A stretch of DNA of 64,000 nt from Carallia brachiata (GCA_021464245.1 JADCRB010000112.1:29834-93833); one strand, 5' to 3'. Positions 13,301 through 24,810 are shown, counted from the stretch's first letter. The notes: generated by a model from the sequence alone, not told the origin. Made by a program: numbers and translations.

Positions 13301-13900
13301 AGACTTCTTTACTCTAATGCTTGTAAGGAACTGATGAGTTCAGTGACAATAATTTTAGTGAGATCTTTAGACTCTTCTATAGCTATTATCTTTGATTCAA
13401 ATTTCTCAAGCACACTAACAAGAAGTTGTTCAACAACCCTCCAGTCTATAAGCTCATCACCGAGTAACTTGATCTGATTTACCATCTTCATCAACCTGTC
13501 ACTATATTCTTTTATAGATTCAATGTCCTTCATCCTAGCGTTTGCAAATTCTCTCATAAGATTCAACAGTTGCATTCCTCTATTCTTCTATGTTCCAACA
13601 AACTCCTCTGTCAACTTGTTCCAGGTATCCCTTGCACTCTCACATGCCATGATTCTATTCTAAATAGCTTCACTCACTGATGCTTGAATGCAAGATAGTG
13701 CCTTGTATTGCTTAGCCATCATCTCACTATAATGTTTGATTTGAGCCATGGTAAGATTTGCTGGAAGATCAGGGATTTCAATTCCTAATTCAGTGACCTC
13801 CCAAAGATCACAGGCTTTCAAATAAGTCTTCATCAACACTGTCCATAGAACATATTCTCACCTGAGAATTTAAATGGTGGAAGTGGTGTGAAGTTTGAAG
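10350..13900 (-). pseudogene. Copia-2 gag-pol relic
   Basis: Minus-strand segments in order: gag helical region (about 13860-13300, MKMVNQIKLLGDELIDW); two CCHC knuckles near 13150-13030 (CIYCSKITHLPRDC and CSFCNLKGHADRKC); protease WLIDSGCTHHMSS near 12880 with DSG intact; ILWHKRLGH near 12520; integrase near 12340 where the first catalytic aspartate region reads HSNVCGPM (N for D) and the second reads RSNEYTS with the DNG lost; reverse transcriptase 11399-10860 with YVDD near 10970; and an RNase H remnant near 10780-10350. Several stops interrupt the frame. Integrase is catalytically dead by sequence. Confidence 0.9.
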
Positions 13901-14047
13901 AAGCCATTGATTTTTGGGTTGAGACAACAACTATATATGTGTACCTAGGAAAAGAACACTCTTAGATTTTGTGTTTGCATCACAATCTCTTGTATTTCTC
14001 TCACACTCACAAATTGCTTTAAGATCCTTGAAGCTCTAATATCACTT

Positions 14048-14591
14048 TGTTGGTTAAAGGCAGCAACAAAGTTCAAGGAAAGCAAAAACATTGATGATTT
14101 TGATAAAGAATAGAACTGTAATGCAGAGAAGAAGACATATTTTTGGGGCAAAGTTAAGACCCTTCTTTGTAATGTTGTATTCCCCTTTTTTGTAATGTTG
14201 TATTTATATATGATGACTTTTACATACAAAAATAATCAATGTATCAAAGTACAACTTCACCATTCTTAAGTACAAAGAGTCATGCTTTGAAATGCATCTA
14301 ACTTCCACAACAAGTGAACTACCTTTACAAGCAAAGTCCATATAAGGACAGATTAGGTAAACCACTTGATTACAAAGGAAAATTACAAGTTATTATCCAA
14401 CTAAACAAGTGATAACAGTACAAAAGTGGACATAACAAAAAATAAATGGAGACTGCTGGAATATTGCCCTTGAACACCAACTTCCAAGCTGCAACAATGA
14501 TAGAATTGCTGAAACTGAATACCCTTCAACCATGCAATGCTTCTGTCTTCAATCACTTGAAGTTCCAATTGTTCAAGGCCAATCTTCATCA
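14048..14591 (-). repeat. Copia-2 5' LTR (544 bp)
   Basis: It starts (minus strand) tgatgaagattggcc at 14591 and ends next to the primer-binding site. A 22-bp segment (ttgtaatgttgtattcccct type) is present twice near 14165-14205, which accounts for its extra length over the left LTR. Confidence 0.93.
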
Positions 14592-15267
14592 CATATGACC
14601 AAATTCAAAAATTAGCATAACTGTGGCTCTTGCCACAACCGGTCTCTAAATATACAGTTATGTTTTCTTCCAATGCTTTCTTGCATAACTCCATCTGATA
14701 CCTAAAATCAACACAACACAGCACAAAGTCTGTAAGTTAATATCATATTCTCAAGTAGTAGGTTATTGGGTTGATTAATACTTGGATCATTAGTATTGTC
14801 AAAGACTTGTTTCGATTCATTCACAGTGAAAATTGAAGATTGAGAATTACTGAAAACTGAAATTTTATTTAGTGAAATCTACGGTCAAGCAAATGTATTT
14901 TCCTGAGTCAAATTTTCACTTTTCACTTTTGAGTTTTCATCCAAAACAAACAGAGTATTATTTTAGTTTCACTGCTTCACTGTATTTTCTGCGTTCCTCC
15001 ACCAACCAACTGCCTCAAGAAACTCAAAGAATGCATTGGCTTAAAAGAATTTAAAGAAAAAGAAATAGAAAGAACCCAACAAAGAAAGAAAATAACTAAA
15101 CAAAAATCAAAAAATAAAAATACTTGGAAACAAAAAGTACGACACTTTCTAGCTATCTTTCTTGGGTCTTTCTCCGTTTTCTGAGTTATTTGACTGGATT
15201 CCTCCAAGAAAGCACCAGGGGCATTGTTGGTGCTTCCGACACAGAGAGCATCAGCAGAGTCCCACAT
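14592..15267 (-). pseudogene. Dicer-like pseudogene, exon 1 and first half of exon 2
   Basis: Exon 1 (15267-15146) has an ATG and 40 codons plus 2 nt, ending KDPRKIAR, with a gtgtcg donor. An in-frame stop lies about 60 bp upstream of this ATG. Exon 2 begins at 14701 after ttttag and restores the codon to give [20 protein letters not shown], then TGCGKSH (Walker A). Five nucleotides appear to be missing right after GKSH, which shifts the frame into a TGA; the correct frame continues as MLIFEFGH, is cut by Copia-2 and resumes at 9506 with IRKPQRSACVFLAPTVALV. Confidence 0.88.
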
Positions 15268-17640
15268 GACCTCGTGGTCCGTGATGACCTCGCTGTTGAG
15301 AATAAAAGTACTTTCTTGTCCTTTTAGTGTTTTTTACTTTCGGAAAATGTTTATGGGCAAACTCCTCAGCCATATCCTTTTCCAATCTGACGTGGCATGG
15401 ACAAATATGAAGGAGCAAGTACATAAAAGTTAATAAAAAAAGAGGACAAGTGCATAAAAGCTAATAAAATAATAAGAACAACCGCGCGGGAGAGAGGGGC
15501 CGAAAATGTCAGATGAAAAAAAGTGAAAAAAAGTCCGCCAAAAATCGGCACAACGGCAGCAAGGAAAAATTCGAGAAGAGTGTTATCAAAGAGACAAGAA
15601 TGGAAAAAATCTTTGAGGTGTTAAGATTGTGAGTATAGCTGCAAGTGAGTTATTACGTTTATTAAGAGTTTCGTGACTCAATTCGAAATTGTTTATTTAA
15701 CTAAACAAGCAATATACGACATATAGTATAACTTAAATCTAAATCTCATTTAATAAATGAACCGAGCTTGCGCAAAGACAAACTTAACTTTATTAAGCTT
15801 ATGAACAATTTGTTAAAAAATTTGTCTATATAAACTAATTTAATATGTTATAAAAATAATTTTAATATACTCATTTTTAAAATTATATATACATATATCT
15901 ATATTTATACGTTATAAATAAATAAATAAATATATATATACATTAAAATTAAATATTTATTTTTAATTAGTTAATTATATTTAAATAATTTTTTTCTTTT
16001 ATTTTATGCATAATAAAAAAAATTTAAATTTTAATTATTTTGTTAATATTATAAAATCAAATGATACAGTTCATTAAACCCTCAAAAACTAGGCTTGAAA
16101 ATAGCAAGCTCGACTAAGTTCTGCTCATTCTTAAACGATAATGACACTGGGTTTTATTTTTAGATTCGTTTAATAAACGAGATAACACCTAGACTTGGCA
16201 AAACTTAGTTCGACTCAACTTTTTTGCAGTCCTAATTGTGAGTTTGGGAAAAATTTGTTGGCTCCTAATTATTAAAAGATGGCGATGTGAGTTTTTTTTC
16301 TTTAATTTTTGTTTTTACATGAATTGTTTTCTTTATGAATTTAACATTATCAAATAAACATGGATAAATTTAAGAAGTTTATAATTAAGAAGTTATAGCA
16401 ATTTACTATAGTTAAAATTAAACAAGTCTCACCAATAAAATTTGCATAAAACGAGGTAAGTTTCAATAAATTATCATTTTGTTCCACCAATTAAGCTTCT
16501 ATTGCAGTTCATTATCAATCACTCTCTATAAATAACTTGACACAATATTCTATAAGTTTGAACAATTTACTATTATTATCTTAGTTTAGCCAAGTATCAT
16601 TTTTTTCAAGTTAGTTAAAATTTTAAAAATTGCTTCTATTGAATTTATAAAAAAACAAGTGTATTCTAATAATTATCAATTTGTTGCACAAATTATATCT
16701 ATTGTAATTGCTATTAACAACTCTCTATAGATAATTTGGCACATAAAATCAATTTAGGCAAATCAACATCATTTTCTTACCTTTACCAAGAATTATTATC
16801 TTTATACTTGATCAAAATTAAGCAAGTTGCTTCAATTGAATTTATAAAAGAATAGTTATGTTCCAATAAATTACTAGCTTATTCCACAAACCTTTTAATA
16901 TTGTTTAATTAAAACTCAATTGATTAGATGAGATTTATACTACATACTTGAGAATGGAAATACTTGCTTTGTATAATCATAAGCCGTATAAAACATCAAA
17001 ATAAAGTTTCTTACAGAGAATGTTTCTATATAAGTCAGGCATTTGTCTCTTAGGATTAAGCAATTAAAGGAAATAAAATTGGAAACATTGTTGATTATGT
17101 GTAGGAAAGTGAAATCTCAAAGTAGTTTATGATTTTTATTTTTCGGGGTCTATCCAAAAAATTAAGGACAAAAGTTAAGAGAGTTTGTTTTCATGTTCTA
17201 AATTAATTATTTGTTATTTTCTAGTCATCTAATAAAAGAACAAATGCAAAATTCACAACTACAAATTTTAGCATTAAATAGAGTACTATGTGAAACAATC
17301 AAAATATGATGTGCAACTAAAAAGGTAGAATAAGCAACAATTGTTCAAGAACAAATTAGATAAATTTTTATGCAGAATTCACTGAATGTGCAACAATTTC
17401 TATTGTATGTGCAACAACATTGATATTAAAGTGAAACGAGTAGGCCACTACATTTTGTAAGAGTTTGCAGCTCGTTGCTCAACAATTAGCCTTTGTTGCA
17501 AATATAATCAAACTAATTGCAAATTGAATCAATTTTAGGGAAAAGTGTAAGGAAAAAATGAGGAAAAAAATTAGCCTGTGAAGTTTAAATTCACAATATA
17601 GATTCTGCCTAGCCAAATCATCTCACTCGGAACTATTTAT
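15268..17640. other. AT-rich spacer, first copy of a duplicated block
   Basis: No gene was recognised. The block at about 16370-16950 is paralogous to about 18360-19190 and is interrupted there by a MITE. The site at 16639-16647 (ttgaattta) is the unfilled counterpart of that insertion. Confidence 0.6.
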
Positions 17641-18062
17641 GTTATGGGCACTGTTATATGGGCATACGAATTTTTCAAACGATTTAATTATATTTTAACA
17701 ACATACATATTTTTTGTAACAACAGAAATACTTTTTGCAATAAAAAAATAAAATGTAAATTTATGTTGTAAAAAATATAATTGTTGTTGTAAAAAATATA
17801 GATATTGTTGCGGGCACTATTACATAGGCAAACACTTTTTGCCATACCATTTGGTCATTCTACAACAACGAGTCATATTTTTTGTAACAACATACCTAAT
17901 TTTTGTAACAAAAAAATAAAGTGTAAATTTTTGTTGCAAAAAATATATTTGTTGTTGCAAAAAGTATAGATGTGGTTGCAGTCTAACCGAATTGTATAAC
18001 AAAAAGTGTATGCCTATTAACTTTTTTCCTTATTGGAATATGACCGAATCGTTTGACAAAAA
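17641..18062. repeat. Tandem pair of TTG/CAA-rich units
   Basis: Two related units of about 175-220 bp (17641-17815 and 17816-18062) share ggcactattacataggca-type starts and repeated ttttttgtaacaaca and ttgttgcaaaaaatat motifs arranged as inverted arms. Similar motifs recur near 19790-19900 and 24230-24270. It resembles a fold-back DNA element family. No coding sequence is seen. Confidence 0.55.
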
Positions 18063-18623
18063 ACATATGATCATTAACTTTTTTTGTTTATGTTAAGGAA
18101 AATGATAAAGTTGTTGACTTAGTACTATGTAAGTAGTTATAATTGTAGTTACTTTATAATATTACTAATGTTATTTACCATGGTGACTTGGCAATGATTG
18201 AAAAGTGAAATTGTATCCTCGATTTATACAACAAATTTATGCTTTTCTTGTAATATACTGTTACACAACCTCAGGCTCCCTTATGTACAATATCTATGAC
18301 TATCTACTTTTTTTCTTTAATTAAATTTGAGTTGCTTGTTGGCTAGTTTCTTGGTCAAATGAAGAAGTCTATAGCAATTTACTACGGTTAAAATTAAATA
18401 AGTCACTTCAATAAAATTTGTAAAAAAATAAAGTTCCAATAAATTATCCTTTTGCTCTATAAATTAAGAAATTTATAGCAATTCAGTATTAATTACTCTC
18501 CATAGAGAACCTGCCACATGGCTAAATAATTTTGAACAAATTGATGTCACTATCTTGCATTAGTGAAGTATCATTGTCTTTTTTACCTAGTTAAAATGTG
18601 AAAATTGCTTCTATTAAATTAGA

Positions 18624-18863
18624 GTCCAGTTAAGTGGACAGGATTTGGTGGATAGAAAATAGATCGAAATTTTTTTTGTGCAACCAGGTGGTTTATTTGT
18701 GCAACCAGACGCTTAATTTTTGCAACAAAAAAATCGATGAAAAATACTTCAGAATTTGTTGCAATAATTCAGTGTCTCGTTGCACAAATAAACTATCCAA
18801 TTGCACAAAAAAATTCCCGCGTCTATTTCCCGTCCACCAAATCTTGTCCACATATCTTTTTCC
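18624..18863. mobile_element. 240-bp MITE, Mutator-like, with paralogous empty site
   Basis: Terminal inverted repeats pair gtggacaggatttggtgga at the left with gtccaccaaatcttgtccac at the right. The inner arms pair gtgcaaccag with gttgcacaaa. Flanking 9-bp copies ttaaattag (18615-18623) and ttaaattta (18864-18872) form an imperfect target duplication. The paralogous block at 16639-16647 has the single site ttgaattta and no element. Confidence 0.82.
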
Positions 18864-19419
18864 TTAAATTTATAAGAAAAACAAGTCTATTCCAATGAAT
18901 TACCATTTTATTGCACAATTTAAAATTTTTGTTGCAATTAAATACTAATAGCTCTCAAAAATAACATAGTATGTAGCAAAACAATTTTAGCCAAATCAAA
19001 CATCACTTTCTTGCCTTTATCAAGAATTATTATCTTTATACTTAATCAAAATAAAGCAAAATTGCTTCAATCGAATTTATGAAAGAATATTTATTTTCTA
19101 ATAAATTACCAGTTTATTTCGACAAACCTTCCAATGTTTTTTTAATTACAACTCAATTTACTAGATGAGATTCATACTACATGCCTGAATTTTTATGATT
19201 ATATCATGGGAGAGATATGAAAAAAATTGATTCTTGATCAAGTAAGTAAGAGCCATAATTGTCTTATGCAAGCTTATTGCCCAAAATGCAAGAATAATTG
19301 CAGTTAAATTTGACATATTTTTCACTAAGTCCATTCGTTATCTTGTTCAATTTCAGGGGTAGGTCTGTCGCCTTATTCAAACATATAACCAAATGAGTTA
19401 ATGCAATCATTGAGAGACC

Positions 19420-19717
19420 TTTGTGTTAGAAATCAGAGCCACATGTACAATACCAAAGCTTTCCACAATTTTTCCCATCTTGCTTGCTCCAATCACCAAT
19501 ATTCGGGCAGTTGCATACGAAGATTCAAGAAGCTTTCACCAATTTTTCCCAACAACATTTGTCTTAGTTATAATGCTCTTTCTGATAGAGAATGTATGCT
19601 TAAAGCAATTTACTAATGTTCCTTCTCAAGCAAACAACTCCTTGGCTAACCTTAATAGCAGAGAATGCATCCTTCAAAAAAATGTATTGTCGCATCATTA
19701 TTATACAACAAAAGCCA
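19420..19717 (-). pseudogene. Glutamyl-tRNA reductase (HEMA-type) gene relic
   Basis: The minus strand reads LLLYNNDATIHFFEG, then KVSQGVVCLRRNISKLL, then HTFSIRKSIITKTNVVGK, then [18 protein letters not shown] across frame changes. In plant glutamyl-tRNA reductase (first step of tetrapyrrole synthesis in plastids, NADPH-dependent) these correspond to LLYN-DAT, a VGQGVVG-RNIS block, HA-SVGKRVRTETNI and the nucleotide-binding SSHA-ARMLVIGAGKMGK. The segment containing the LVLGEGQ motif is missing, stops are present and flanking exons are not seen. It is a short decayed copy with no function. Confidence 0.75.
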
Positions 19718-21072
19718 ATCTTCACAAATATTTGAATCCATAAAATGTTCTTGGGCAAACAATTTTGTCATATGAAATGGTAACATTGCAACAATAAGTA
19801 TATTTTTTGCCACTGCATTAATAAAATGTGTAACGAAAAAATATAACTATTTTTTTGATTCATATTTTATGATTGCAGTTGCAAAAAATTTGATTGTTTT
19901 TGCAATATTACCAGAATATACTCATGTATCGGTCCCGCTTCCGAAGCAAGGATGTTGTTGGTCTGCCACCAAGAACAACCACTGGTTTATTAGCAAATCT
20001 ACAATTTTTGATACTCACGATTATTTTGTCAACGATAGAGGAAGCAAGTAAAAATCACATGTTATAAGTGTTTAAGCGAGAGCTACATAAGTAAAGACGA
20101 AGAACCAATTTCTTCTAGACAACAATAATAAAAATGATATCAAAAGAGAAAAAAAAAAGAGAAAAATGTAGGAAAATAAAACTCCAAAATTCTAAAGCTG
20201 AATAATAAACAAACGAAGAGAAAAGTAGCCTAATAGGGACTCGACAAAGGACTTGAATTGTTCAAAAGCAAAACCAGCCAACGAAAAAATTTTAAGATCT
20301 CAATAATTAACACTTTCTAGCACCTATATTGTGAAATTCCATTTTTCAGCAAATTATAAATGCCTTGCCAAGCCACAGATGCAGAGAACGTCCCAATTGC
20401 TCTAACTTTTATTATGCAGCAATGTTTCAAATCTTGATCACGTGCTACCAGTCAAAAAGTTCAACTTAGAAATTGAGATCTCCTTATGTCGTAGACTGTT
20501 TTTGGCCCATCTATTGCTGTCCACTGCCGCTTTGGCCATATACAGTCACGTTGGTTGAACAAAACACAGCAGCCCAAGCAATTTCTATGGTAGTTTCCTT
20601 CTGTTATTACTTCACCTTAAAGTTGAAAAATAAAAGGCCAATAAAGTAAAATAAGAAAAATCAACTGCAATTAAGGAAAAAACTAACAATAAAAATAATA
20701 AATCTTTTCAAAAAGGGAAAGTCACAAATCAGGAAAAAGGAGAAGGGGTGGTTATGGTTTTTAATTGACCCATGAGCTCTTTAGAAATTGAATTCAAAAT
20801 TTCAATAAAAAACGCAAGGTTCAGGTTACATGGTGGTAGTTCCAATGGGCTAAGTTTGTTACAGGAAACTCGAGTAAAATTGAGTTACGACACTTCGGAT
20901 TTCATACGGGGAAGTGAAATTATACACTTACAGCTTTTGAGAGATGGTCTTCTGCTTCTTACCTGTATTCAGGTATCACATCCATATATTTCCCCTCAGG
21001 TATTAACACATTACACGCTGTACCTTTGACTGCCTGCGTTCTGCAAAAAAACATTTAAGTCTTTTCATCTAC
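19718..21072. other. AT-rich spacer, nothing recognised
   Basis: A short plus-strand open frame at 20772-21029 and another at 19869-20051 have no recognisable family. TTG/CAA-rich motifs like those at 17641-18062 occur near 19790-19900. Confidence 0.5.
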
Positions 21073-21081
21073 TATAGGAAT

Positions 21082-21287
21082 GGGTTTCATTAGGAGGACA
21101 GAAGCCAGAATTGTCAATAATGCAACTACAGGGTATATTTGTGCAACAAGACTAGTAAAATGTGCAACAAAAAATTATCGCAGTATTTTTTGTTGCACAA
21201 AAAATCAATTCTGTTGCACAAATATGTCTTCTAGTTGCACTATGTACACTTTTCTGTCCACCAAATTCTGTCCTCTAATCTTTTTCC
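21082..21287. mobile_element. 206-bp MITE with perfect 9-bp target duplication
   Basis: Inverted ends pair attaggaggacagaa at the left with ttctgtcctctaat at the right, and inner arms pair ttgtgcaaca with gttgcacaaa. The perfect 9-bp direct repeat tataggaat flanks it (21073-21081 and 21288-21296). Its ends and inner arms resemble the MITE at 18624-18863, so the two are one family. Confidence 0.85.
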
Positions 21288-21296
21288 TATAGGAAT

Positions 21297-23028
21297 AGAG
21301 ATGATATATTAGCATACGGTGAAAGCCATTCACCATCATTTGTAATCTAATCATGGGGTTGGTGGAAAGCTTTGCAGAATTGATAATTTAGCTCTCACTT
21401 GTACCTCAAAAATTTTAAGATATCTGTACTTTGATATAACATCAACTAAAAATTGAAGGGTGTGCCATAATAACTATAATGCATTGTTTACTTACCCAAG
21501 AAATTGAAGCAACAAATAGATACCAAAAGTAATGATTGACAACCGATGGGTCCTAGGAATTAGATCAACCTTTTTCAAGTTTCCAACCTTGAAATTTAAA
21601 ACCCACGAAGAAACCCAACTTACAATTTCTGAAAAATTCATTCTTTAAAAGTTTTCTGCGATATTTGTTCACCTCATTAAGAACCCAAATGGCAAACACA
21701 GGGAAAAAAATGTGAGAATGTAAAAGCAATAAATATTGCAGTAGAGAGAGAGAGAGAGAGAGAGAGAAATGGTGATACCAAGAGGAATGGAGTCGAGAAT
21801 CTTCAGGGAAAGAATAAATTGGGACTGCAACTTGGAGATTTTGTCAAGTGGGTTTTGTGGAAGCAGGTGTCACAGATTGTGATCATCAATCACTCTTTCC
21901 GCCTTTGTCCATATGCTTTCTTCTTCTTTTTTCCTTCTTGTTAAGGCAATTTGAATAGTTTTTGCGAATTGAAGAAGAGAAGCACAAGAAAGAAAGATGG
22001 GCTGAGAGGCGTGGGTGGCGACTGAGAAAAATATAGAGGATTAGACTTTCTTCTTTAGTTTTTAATTTGGGAAATAAAGAAAAAAAAAATTTGATAGATA
22101 TCCCGACTGTTTTTTTACCGAATTTGAATTTCAAATACAAAATTTTGTACAAATCCCGCCGTTGCTTTACTTTTTTTTTATTATTATATTTTCTCTGTGG
22201 AACCCAGTGCGCTGGCGTGTGGTAAAACGTATGGACAGTTCATATGCCCATGTAGTGATCCCCTTTTACTTTTGGGGTCGGGAAGATGTGATGTAAGACA
22301 ATCTAAGTGGGTGGTGCAAATTGGGGTCAAATCCAAGGCCTAATTGCTGTAGTATCTAAGTACATGTTTTGGGACACATTGAGGCCATTGACCATAAGAC
22401 CGATCGCATGTAGCAGTAAAGCTATTCTAGTCGATAGCCAAGCAATCAGGACGCACAATTTTGTAGAACAAATCAATTTTTCTTATTTTAAACGTAATCA
22501 AGAACATACAATAAGTAAAGTTCTCAATGTACCAGGACAAGATAAGCGAGTGCACATTTGAAAACACGTGAGCGGAAATTTTGTCATGGAGGACGCAAAA
22601 ATTTAATTTCTCCTTAATTAGTAATGCAAAAGAAAAAAAAAAAAATTTTGTGCTTATTTAAGAAATTCCCGTTGAAAATTACGTATGAAGCGGAAGATTG
22701 ATGTCAAATCTCCAAAAATAATGTCATACTCCGAGGAAGGGTCTAGTGCAATGAAAAAAAAAAATCTACAAGGTTTTTGCGAAGATCACATATGCACGTT
22801 TTTACTCTTATTTTTATTATAAAAAAAAAGGTGTTGTTGTAACTGACCATGCCACATAAAAATGATAATAAAGTAACTCTATCGATATAAAAAGTTTTTA
22901 ATCATAATAGAAGCCTCCTTTTAGCCCGGCCTTGACAAAGACCGGCCATGGCAGTAACGCCTATCGCCCGGCTTGATGATATCTTAGCAACCATATCATA
23001 TGGAAAGCTTCTTTTTCTAATTCCATTT
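21297..23028. other. Spacer with GA microsatellite
   Basis: A (GA)n run lies at about 21742-21768. No gene was recognised on either strand. A GC-richer patch near 22920-22990 (cccggccttgac and cccggcttgatg) has no identified role. Confidence 0.5.
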
Positions 23029-23300
23029 TAAAAAAAAAAAAAATAACTGAAAACATAAAGACGATGCCCTACATTCTTATGAGGAAGGATTGCGTCATTA
23101 AATCTCATTAAGTAGGCCAGACCAGTGGAAATGCTAGGTTCATGGGCGTAGCCCGCAAGCCTCGCCCGATTACTAAGCCGTTTGAGAGTCGGTGAGATTT
23201 GCGTACGTTTAATTCCACCGGGTGTACTGGCCACACTTAAACCCAAGACCTCATGATTCACACTTTGGCGCACTATCGTAACAACACAAGTGGTCTTGTG
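23029..23300 (-). mobile_element. tRNA-derived SINE
   Basis: On the minus strand the 5' part holds a Pol III A-box-like tagtgcgccaaagtg, then a B-box-like gggtttaagtg about 30 bp later. A unique body (cccatgaacctagcatttcc) ends in a poly(T) tract of about 13 (poly(A) at 23029-23043 on the plus strand). A T-rich 3' tail and this layout fit the Au-like plant SINEs, from general knowledge. No clear target duplication was found. Confidence 0.65.
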
Positions 23301-23937
23301 GAATGCTTCTCATATGCCATGACATAGCTTTCAATGAATTTATTCTCCAGTCAAATATGAGCTCACATATTATTAAGAAGGAGGCTCTGCTGTGTCAGGG
23401 GACTACTTAAACCTTATTTTTAAAAGAATTTTATTAGGACGACATAAGAAATAGTTATAAAATAATTATAAAAATGAGTTTAGTCTGTAAAGAATAATAA
23501 TAATAAATTTATTTTTTTGAAAACTAAATCCTAAATGTTTTGTGTGTTAATCTAAATTTACTTAGTATTACCATAACTTTTAACTTTAAAAAAATTTTAA
23601 AAAAATTTGTTTTTGCTAAAAAAAATTTTTTACTATCTATAATACTTGATGACTATGTTTTATATCCTTCTAGTTTTTCCTTTTAAAAAAAATGCCAAAA
23701 ACAAAGAAATTGAAATGTGAAAATAGTAAACATCATTGGTCGAATTACTCCAACAAAATTAGAAGATCTCTTTTATCGTGGCCTTAAGATTGTCCTGACC
23801 TAACAATGACGCGTTTCCCTGCACCGATAACCCCTCAACTATAAAAGAACAGACACGGACACAAGCACGGTGGGTAGTTAAGAATTAATCTAATAATTTT
23901 TTTTAACACAAGAATTAGTCTAATAATCAAGTTCTAG

Positions 23938-24580
23938 TAGTTGCACTTGCACATAAATATAATCCGCTAGCAGTATACACACAAAGCTAACAAGGATTTT
24001 CACAACCCCTCAACAACGTTCTCTTTGTCTTACTTCATTTAGTTTATTTATTTCCTTGTCAATTTTCAACTTATGAAGTCCACACTGATTATCTCTAATT
24101 GGAAAAACTCGCGTGGGGAAAAGTTACAAATTTCGAAGTGTAGCTGCCTAGATTGTTGCCATAATGAAACGAAATGGTAATTTTTTAAATGACTATAAAA
24201 TTTTTTGAAACGAAAAAATATAACTATATCATATTGTTTTGTTTTTGTTGTAAAAAATATAACCGTAGATAGTTACACTTGCACGCAAATATAATCCGCT
24301 ACACAAAGCTGATATGGATTTTGACAACCCCTCAACAACCTTCCCTTTGTCTTACATCATTTAGTTTATTTATTTCCTTGTCAATATTCAACTTTAAAGT
24401 CCATAGTGATTATCTCTAATTGGAAAAACTCACATGTGGGGAAAACTTAAGTGTAGCTGCCTAGATTGTTGTCATAATGAAACAGAGGTAATTTTTTGAA
24501 ATGCCTATAAAACTTTTTGGAATGAAAAAAATTATCTATATTATATTGTTTTATTTTTGTTGTAAAAAATATAATTGTAA
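23938..24580. repeat. Tandem duplication, two units of about 320 bp
   Basis: Unit A (23938-24270) and unit B (24271-24580) share aaatataatccgct, cccctcaacaac, tttagtttatttatttcctt, ctctaattggaaaaactc and gtagctgcctagattgttg in the same order, with substitutions and small gaps. Both end in a ttgttgtaaaaaatata motif. They lie just upstream of the chalcone-synthase-like exon. No coding sequence is seen. Confidence 0.8.
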
Positions 24581-24810
24581 TTTAAAAACAATGCTCTCTT
24601 ATTCAATCGACCAAAAGTTCGGACCCTTGTTCATCTAGATTCCCCGGACTCAAATATGTGGATGGATTAATATGACGAAATTATCCCTTATCCACTACGG
24701 GGCCCACGTAGTGGAGTTAAGCCCACAAAAGGAATGATAATTGTCCAAGTGGAATGTGGCACATCCAAGCTCTACAACTACTACAATCTGCATCATCGTG
24801 CATTATTTAT

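Larger units (their letters stand above)
9512..14591 (-). mobile_element. Copia-2: Ty1/Copia LTR retrotransposon inside Dicer-like exon 2
   Basis: LTRs at 9512-10033 and 14048-14591 bound a minus-strand element of 5080 bp, flanked by the perfect target duplication catat (9507-9511 and 14592-14596). The primer-binding site (minus strand, tgatattagagct) lies next to the right LTR. The insertion splits the exon between the codons for GH and MIRKPQ of the helicase. The internal frames are degenerate. The two LTRs differ by many substitutions and by a 22-bp duplication, so the insertion is old. Confidence 0.95.
978..15267 (-). pseudogene. Dicer-like 4-type helicase region, broken pseudogene split by two Copia elements
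   Basis: Nine exons of a plant Dicer-like gene can be followed on the minus strand: 15267-15146, 14701-14592 continued at 9506-9444, 8176-8072, 7728-about 7682, about 7667-7631, 7502-7430, 6968-6904, 6806-6663 and 1106-978. Apart from the deletion junction, exon joins use GT and AG and keep phase. Motifs in order: KDPRKIAR, Walker A-like ETGCGKS, VFLAPTVALVHQ, YCGSSSHLKS, MTPQTL, FCMTASPVV (helicase motif III), SLAKSINSLENILDAQ. In Dicer proteins this N-terminal helicase precedes PAZ and RNase III domains; none of those is visible, so the rest lies left of the window or is lost. The KDPRKIAR and SKSINSLEN signatures fit DCL4 best, from memory of the family. Lesions: frameshift after Walker A, missing DECH segment, in-frame TAA in exon 9, Copia-2 within exon 2. 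Copia-1 is in intron 8. It cannot encode a working helicase. Confidence 0.9.

Noticed and set aside
17641..18062. Possible CRISPR-like spaced repeats
   Set aside because: Repeats are TTG-rich fold-back arms of unequal spacing in a plant nuclear sequence, not direct repeats with unique spacers.
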